From the NCBI GenBank assembly GCA_002025645.1, contig CP018783.1:2294001-2358000 (forward strand): 64,000 nucleotides of DNA, given 5' to 3'. Below the pieces are notes generated by a model. That model did no database searches. It saw only the letters and a list, made by a program, of their open reading frames with translations, and was not told the DNA's origin. The position numbers and the translations under genes were made by a program. How positions within the stretch are numbered: the stretch's first letter is position 1; every line of letters starts with the position of its first letter. This stretch comes from Curtobacterium pusillum. GTDB taxonomy: Bacteria > Actinomycetota > Actinomycetes > Actinomycetales > Microbacteriaceae. Positions 59,780-64,000 of this stretch are shown piece after piece.

Positions 59780-61810
59780 TCAGGCTCCGCGTTCTGCGAC
59801 CATCGCGTCGATCGTCCGCATGGCCGTGGCGAAGATCGTCAGCACCGGGTTCACGCCGCCGTTCGTCACGTGCACCGAGCCGTCGGCGACCCGGAGGTTG
59901 TCGTGCCCCCACACCCGTCCGACGGGGTCGACGACCGAGGTCGCGGGGTCGGTGCCCATCCGGAGCGTGCCGGCCTGGTGCTGCCCGCCGCTCGTCCCGA
60001 CGACGGGTCCGTGCAGTTCCGCGACCCGGGTGGCCCCGGCTGCACGGAGCCACTCGGCACTCCGCACGCTCGTGTGGTCGCGGGCGCGGACGTCCTCGGC
60101 GTGGACGCCGCCGCTGAACCACGCCACCGGGATGCCGTGGCGGTCGGTCACGGACGGGTCGACGCGGACGCGGGCGTCGGCGGTCGTGACCTCCTGGATC
60201 GGCCCCATGATCCGCATGCTGCGCCGGGCGAGGTCGCGCATCGCGTGCTTGCTCTCGATGCCGGACCGCGGGATGAGTCCGGTCCCGACGAGGTACTGGT
60301 AGGTGTTCGACGGCGTCGCGATGAACTCGTTCGCCAGGATCCCGCCGCCGACCTGCCCGTCCACGCCGTGGCGGAAGTCGGTCGTGGCGATGGAGGGTCC
60401 CGGTCCGAGCCCGTCGTCCACGACGTCGTCGAAGATGCCCATCGCGCCGCCGTAGACGTGCCCCTGCAGGTGTCGCCCGACCTGGTCGGTGCCGTTGCCG
60501 ATGCCGTCCGGCTCCCGGTCGCTGCGGCTGTTGAGCAGGAGCCGCGCGGACTCCACGGCCCCTGCGGCGACGACGACCTCGGCGGCGTCGACGTCCCGGG
60601 TCCAGTCCCGCCCGTCCGCCGTCCCGACGATCGTCACGCCGACGACCCGCCCGGCGCCGTCCGTCCGGAGCCGTGCGACCCGGCTGGCGAGCAGGGTCGA
60701 GGCGTTCCCGGTCGCGAACGCCCGGGTCAGCATCGTGTTCTGGCTGCCGTTCTTCGCGTCCACCGGGCAGGCGAACCCGACGCACGTGCCGCACTGCTCG
60801 CACGCCCGGCGCCCCAGGTACCGCGTCGAGTTGATGAGGAGCGGGACGTGCACCGTCGACATCCCGAGGACGTCGGCCGCCTGGGCCAGTCGGTCCCGAG
60901 CGGCGCCGGACGGCAACGGGGGCATCGGGAACGCCCGGCCCCGGTGTCCGGCCCATGGTCCGTCGGTGTCGCCACCGCTCACCCCGACCTCCCACTCGGC
61001 GCGCTCGTACCAGGGCTCGAGTTCGTCGTACCCGAACGGCCAGTCCGCCAGACTGCTGCCGTCCGGCACCCCGTACGTCGACGCCATCGTGAAGTCGCGC
61101 GGCCCGAACCGCCATGCCTGCGCCCCGTACACCCGGGTGCCGCCGCCGGCCGTGACCGCGTTGTTGTGCCAGCCCGACGAGGACGGCCGGAGCAGGAGCT
61201 GGGTCCGCCCGTCGGAGACCGTCCGCGGGTTGCCCGCGTCGGATGGTCCGGATCGTGGTGCGACGCCCCACGTCGACCGCGGGTTCCGGATGTGGTCCCG
61301 GCTCAGCTCGGCCGTGCCCGGCCACTGCCCGGCCTCGACGACCAGCACGCGGCGACCCGACTCGGCGAGCCCGCACGCCGCGACACCGCCGCCGGCACCC
61401 GAGCCGACGACGATCGCGTCGTAGCGTCCGGCCAGCTCCGACGGGTGCACCACGACCGGCTGCGCCGTGGGGACGGGCACCGGGACGCTCCACCCGTCGG
61501 GCGGTCCGGGCTGCCAGCCGACCATCGCCCAGGAGCGCTCCCCGTCGTTGCCGCCGTTCGCTGCGTCGGCGTAGTAGCCGGCCGACACGAGTTCGGCGAA
61601 CCAGACCCAGTCGGGGTCGTCCTCGTCGTCGGTGCCGTCGACGACCGCACGGAGCCGATCGGTCCAGTCGGGCCGGTCCTCGAGCACGGTGGCGAGGAAG
61701 TCCAGGGCGCCGGCTTCGGAGGCCGACGGGTACTCGTCACCCGGCAGCACCCGGTCGACCAGGGCGCGCAGGCGCGCCGCGTGCTGCTGGACGAACGTCC
61801 GTCCGGTCAT
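59780..61810 (-). CDS. GMC family oxidoreductase with N-terminal small-subunit domain
   Basis: A 676-residue flavoenzyme. Residues about 1-125 look like gluconate 2-dehydrogenase subunit 3 (small subunit: QQHAARLRALVDRVLPGDEYPSASEAGALDFLATVL) and are fused to a GMC domain. The GMC part has the FAD motif VVGSGAGGGVAACGL, EAGQWPGTAELS, a cysteine cluster RRACEQCGTCVGFACPVDAK, and the C-terminal HDNLRVADGSVHVTNGGVNPVLTIFATAMRTID. GGAGGG lies before the ATG. It would oxidise a sugar or sugar-acid and pass electrons on; which acceptor is unknown, as no cytochrome gene is near. Confidence 0.93.
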   Translation of the reverse strand: MTGRTFVQQHAARLRALVDRVLPGDEYPSASEAGALDFLATVLEDRPDWTDRLRAVVDGTDDEDDPDWVWFAELVSAGYYADAANGGNDGERSWAMVGWQPGPPDGWSVPVPVPTAQPVVVHPSELAGRYDAIVVGSGAGGGVAACGLAESGRRVLVVEAGQWPGTAELSRDHIRNPRSTWGVAPRSGPSDAGNPRTVSDGRTQLLLRPSSSGWHNNAVTAGGGTRVYGAQAWRFGPRDFTMASTYGVPDGSSLADWPFGYDELEPWYERAEWEVGVSGGDTDGPWAGHRGRAFPMPPLPSGAARDRLAQAADVLGMSTVHVPLLINSTRYLGRRACEQCGTCVGFACPVDAKNGSQNTMLTRAFATGNASTLLASRVARLRTDGAGRVVGVTIVGTADGRDWTRDVDAAEVVVAAGAVESARLLLNSRSDREPDGIGNGTDQVGRHLQGHVYGGAMGIFDDVVDDGLGPGPSIATTDFRHGVDGQVGGGILANEFIATPSNTYQYLVGTGLIPRSGIESKHAMRDLARRSMRIMGPIQEVTTADARVRVDPSVTDRHGIPVAWFSGGVHAEDVRARDHTSVRSAEWLRAAGATRVAELHGPVVGTSGGQHQAGTLRMGTDPATSVVDPVGRVWGHDNLRVADGSVHVTNGGVNPVLTIFATAMRTIDAMVAERGA

Positions 61811-61884
61811 CGGTGCACCAGCCCTCCGGGCTGCTCCGCTGCGGCCCGCGACCACCGTACCGGGGTGCGCTGCGGTGGTCGGTG

Positions 61885-61947
61885 GCGACCACGGCCTGGA
61901 GGCGCGGTGTGCGCCGGACGCGCACCGTGCCTCCAGGCCGTGGTCGC
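61885..61947. repeat. Dispersed palindrome family, copy 8
   Basis: A 63-bp palindrome with GCGACCACGGCCTGGAGGCGCGG and its complement at the ends, 10 nt after the MBL stop codon (minus strand) and upstream of the GMC gene. Terminator candidate. Confidence 0.75.
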
Positions 61948-61956
61948 GTCGACCGA

Positions 61957-62739
61957 TCAGCGCGGCATGAGCTGGCGGAGGTGCTCGAGGACCTCCGGCA
62001 TGCCGGGGTTCGCGAGTCGCGGATCGTCCGGGTCACCGCCGCGCGCGACGGTCTCGAGGAAGCGACGATCAGCGTCCACCCGTGCGAGCGCGTCCGTGCC
62101 GGGGCGACCGTGACCGGGGATCACCACCTCTGCCGTGCGCGCGTGTTCCGCCAGGACGTCGAGGGCGTGCAGGTACGCGGGCAGGTCGTCCGGCCAGAAC
62201 GGCAGCGGGAGTTCCTCGTCGCTGAGCATGTCGCCGGCGATGAGGACCCGCTGGTCCGGCAGCCAGACGGCGGTGTGCCCGGGGGCGTGCCCGTCGTGCA
62301 CCACGACCTCGGGGTGGAACCCGGACGGGATCGCCGCGGCGGGCAGCGCCTCGACGCCTTGCACACGACCCATCAGCTCGGTCAACGATGCCGGGAAACC
62401 GGCACCGAGGGACTCCACGAGGTCGCCACGCTCCGTCCTGGCGAGCTCCGCCGTCCGCGGCGACGCGTAGCGGGGGACGTCGCCGAGGCCCGGGTGCCAC
62501 AGGAGGTGGTCGTGGTGCGCGTGGGTCGAGAAGCCGGCGATGACGCGGAGGCCGGCGCGCTCGAGCGAGCCCGCCATCGCGGCGAGTTCGTCGGGCATCC
62601 ACGCGGGGTCGACGAGCAGTGCGTCACGACCGTCGTGCAGCAGCGTCGACGTGGTCGACATCTGCCGGCTCGTGGCGACGTGCACGCCGTCGGCCACGGG
62701 CACGAACCCCGTCACCGCTGCACTCTCACCGGACCCCAC
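61957..62739 (-). CDS. MBL fold metallo-hydrolase
   Basis: A 260-residue metallo-beta-lactamase-fold enzyme with the zinc motif THAHHDH at 72-78, further ligands in APGHTAVWL, AGDMLS and GHGRPGT. It could be a lactonase, glyoxalase II or other hydrolase. TAGGCT ends 7 nt before the GTG start (a leaderless promoter). The start of about 10 residues is not conserved in the family. Confidence 0.93.
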   Translation of the reverse strand: MGSGESAAVTGFVPVADGVHVATSRQMSTTSTLLHDGRDALLVDPAWMPDELAAMAGSLERAGLRVIAGFSTHAHHDHLLWHPGLGDVPRYASPRTAELARTERGDLVESLGAGFPASLTELMGRVQGVEALPAAAIPSGFHPEVVVHDGHAPGHTAVWLPDQRVLIAGDMLSDEELPLPFWPDDLPAYLHALDVLAEHARTAEVVIPGHGRPGTDALARVDADRRFLETVARGGDPDDPRLANPGMPEVLEHLRQLMPR

Positions 62740-62776
62740 GCGCGTCAGCCTACGGCCCGCAGTGCGGGAGGCGGCG

Positions 62777-63145
62777 TCAGGCGCGGTCGTGGAGCGTCAC
62801 GTGGTAGCCGTCCGGGTCGGCGAACGTGAACGTGCGCCCGAAGGGCCCGTCGATCGGCGCGGCGACGATGGTGTGCCCGTCGGCGACCAGGGCGTCGTGG
62901 ATGGCCTGGACGTCGGTCGCGTGCAGCCAGATCGCCGCACCGATGCCTGGCTGGGACACCGCGTCGAGGTCGGTGCCGGGGACGATGTCCCGGAGGGCGA
63001 ACGCGATCGGGGTGGTCTCGAAGACGACCGCGTGGGGCGGCCCGGCCTGGGAGCGGACGAGCCCGAGGTACTGCTCGTAGAACGCCTGCGACGCGTCGAG
63101 GTCGCGGGTCTGCAGGGAGATGAAGTCGGGACCGGTGACGGGCAT
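62777..63145 (-). CDS. VOC/glyoxalase family protein
   Basis: A 122-residue vicinal-oxygen-chelate protein with two beta-alpha-beta-beta-beta units: GPDFISLQTRDLDASQAFYEQYLGL and GAAIWLHATDVQAIHDALVADGHTIVAAP, then FTFADPDGYHVTLHD. Members bind metal or antibiotics such as bleomycin, or split lactoyl-glutathione. GAAGGAGC precedes the ATG. It is divergent from the MarR gene at 63207; two operators lie between, so it is very likely repressed by that MarR. Confidence 0.92.
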   Translation of the reverse strand: MPVTGPDFISLQTRDLDASQAFYEQYLGLVRSQAGPPHAVVFETTPIAFALRDIVPGTDLDAVSQPGIGAAIWLHATDVQAIHDALVADGHTIVAAPIDGPFGRTFTFADPDGYHVTLHDRA

Positions 63146-63163
63146 GGGTGCTCCTTCGTTGTG

Positions 63164-63207
63164 TGTCAGTCTTCTGACACAGGGCAATCTATGTCAGACT
63201 ACTGACA
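63164..63207. promoter_or_regulatory. Twin MarR operators
   Basis: TGTCAG-TCTT-CTGACA (63164-63179) and TGTCAG-ACTA-CTGACA (63192-63207): two 16-bp palindromes with identical half-sites, centres 28 bp apart. The second overlaps the MarR start codon. Both divergent genes should be repressed. Confidence 0.85.
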
Positions 63208-63653
63208 TGAGTCAAGACGACGACCGCATCGACCTCGACTCGTCGCTCGGCTACCTGCTGAAGGAGGCCTCGAGCGCCCTGCGCGCCGCGATGGAGGCGG
63301 TACTGCGGCCACTCGGGCTGACGGTGACGCAGTACTCGTGCCTCGAGCTGCTCGCACAACGACCCGGGCTGTCGAACTCGGACCTCGCACGGGGCGCCTT
63401 CGTGACCCGGCAGTCGATGAACGTCCTGCTGCAGGCGTTCGAACGGGACGGGCTCGTGACCCGACCGGCCGCGGCGCCGGTGGGGAAGGCGTTGCCGACG
63501 CGCCTGACGGCGGTGGGGCAGCGGACGCTCGAGCAGGCCTCGGCGGCGGTGCGCGGCGTCGAGGTGCGGATGCTCGGCGGGATGAGCGCGCAGGAGCAGG
63601 CGGCGGCGCTCAGCGCCCTGCGGAGCATGGTGCGGGCGCTCCGCGACGACTGA
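63207..63653 (+). CDS. MarR family transcriptional regulator
   Basis: A 148-residue MarR protein: LGYLLKEASSALRAAMEAVLRPLGLTVTQYSCLELLAQRPGLSNSDLARGAFVTRQSMNVLLQAFERDGLV is the dimer arm and winged HTH. It lies divergent from the VOC gene. The second operator overlaps its ATG, so the protein can block its own synthesis. No cysteine is present in the sequence, which argues against a thiol-oxidation switch; small-molecule binding is more likely. Confidence 0.94.
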   Translation: MSQDDDRIDLDSSLGYLLKEASSALRAAMEAVLRPLGLTVTQYSCLELLAQRPGLSNSDLARGAFVTRQSMNVLLQAFERDGLVTRPAAAPVGKALPTRLTAVGQRTLEQASAAVRGVEVRMLGGMSAQEQAAALSALRSMVRALRDD

Positions 63654-63659
63654 TCGGGC

Positions 63660-64000
63660 TCAGGGGGCGCCGTGGGCCACGGTGATCCGGGCCTCGTGCG
63701 GGTTGACGAGGGTCTTCGACACGTAGAGCGGCCGACCCGCGAAGCGCAGACTGCGTGACAGGACGAGCACGGGTTCCTCGGCACCGACGCCCAGACGGTG
63801 CCCGCGGGTCTCACCGGGTGTTCCGATGGACACCTCGGTGGTGCCCGGCCCGGGGACGATGCCCGCGTCGAACATCGCCGCGAGCATCGTCTGGTCGGGA
63901 CGGCTCATCCGGATCAACTCGCGGATCGGCGCGAACTCGCCGACCAGTGCCTCGTCGGGCGGCAGGTGCTCCTGGACGAGCCCGACGACGGTGTCCCCGC
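63660..64000 (-). CDS. GntR-family regulator UTRA domain, 5' part outside window
   Basis: The C-terminal 113 residues of a regulator; the N-terminal HTH would be beyond 64000. The visible part (DEALVGEFAPIRELIRMSRPDQ, VVVP-like EVSIGTPGETRGHRLGVGAEEPVLVLSRSLRFAGRPLYVSKTLVNP) is a UTRA effector domain as in HutC/FarR GntR proteins, which bind small sugars or acids. It converges with the MarR gene with a 6-nt space. Confidence 0.85.
   Translation of the reverse strand, partial: GDTVVGLVQEHLPPDEALVGEFAPIRELIRMSRPDQTMLAAMFDAGIVPGPGTTEVSIGTPGETRGHRLGVGAEEPVLVLSRSLRFAGRPLYVSKTLVNPHEARITVAHGAP

Overview
The window is very GC-rich, densely coded DNA from an actinobacterium. Two traits dominate: many genes appear leaderless, with a TANNNT -10 hexamer 6-7 nt before the start codon, and many gene ends carry GC palindromes. 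Together with the gene content (ScbR-type TetR, monomeric isocitrate dehydrogenase, DUF3817, MmyB-type HTH regulators) this fits Micrococcales, probably Microbacteriaceae such as Curtobacterium. The genus is an inference. No tRNA, rRNA, CRISPR array, integrase or insertion sequence was found; the region looks like ordinary chromosome with accessory metabolism and exporters.

Layout. 1-2.5 kb: an osmoprotectant ABC importer operon (minus strand, 3' end outside the window). 2.6-8.7 kb: a DinB-family pair, an aminoglycoside-phosphotransferase-like protein, an ScbR/ArpA-type TetR facing a small membrane protein, a coupled ThuA and GAF-SpoIIE pair, and DUF3817. 8.8-18.6 kb: isocitrate dehydrogenase, a DGSGP-repeat membrane protein, a CPA1 antiporter, an M23 peptidase, a CNNM/CBS protein, an MmyB-like regulator and a methyltransferase. 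18.6-22 kb: a putative leader peptide and FBP-domain gene, then a purine block (OHCU decarboxylase-HIU hydrolase fusion and NCS2 permease) whose promoters share a motif. 22-27.9 kb: aldo/keto reductases, a thioesterase, a Tat/lipobox FAD oxidase, YdeI and EEP proteins. 28-32.2 kb: PadR, ABC ATPase and FtsX-like permease. 32.3-36.1 kb: SGNH hydrolase, an ArsR-type regulator with a three-repeat operator, a membrane protein, and a DUF952-like protein facing a TetR.

36-45 kb: oxidoreductases (SDR and AKRs), a sugar dehydrogenase-like lipoprotein, a second MmyB-like regulator in an operon with a frameshifted MFS gene, a HigBA-like toxin-antitoxin pair and an epimerase. 45-48 kb: PadR, DUF1048 and DrrAB-type ABC exporter. 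48-55.8 kb: NmrA-like protein and hydrolase, a DUF pair, SDR facing MerR, a TmrB-like ATPase and FAD monooxygenase facing MarR, a hydrolase and TauE/SafE. 55.8-58.5 kb: a three-gene ABC-2 exporter. 58.6-64 kb: a small membrane protein, a beta-hydroxyacid dehydrogenase-like protein, a GMC oxidoreductase fused to a small-subunit domain, an MBL hydrolase, a VOC protein facing MarR, and a partial UTRA-domain regulator.

Most notable signals. (1) Ten related palindromes sharing the word GGACTGGAGG sit at gene 3' ends; two are enlarged by a nearly identical 73-nt core 35 kb apart. (2) A 16-codon leaderless ORF plus a hairpin precede the FBP (FusB-like) gene. (3) Promoter blocks are shared between genes: purine genes (GAAAC-N10-TAGCGT) and an SDR/AKR pair (37-bp block). 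(4) Several regulators have visible operators: PadR, ArsR-type, TetR, two MarR and MerR. Functions are assigned from recognisable motifs and neighbourhood; no database search was possible.
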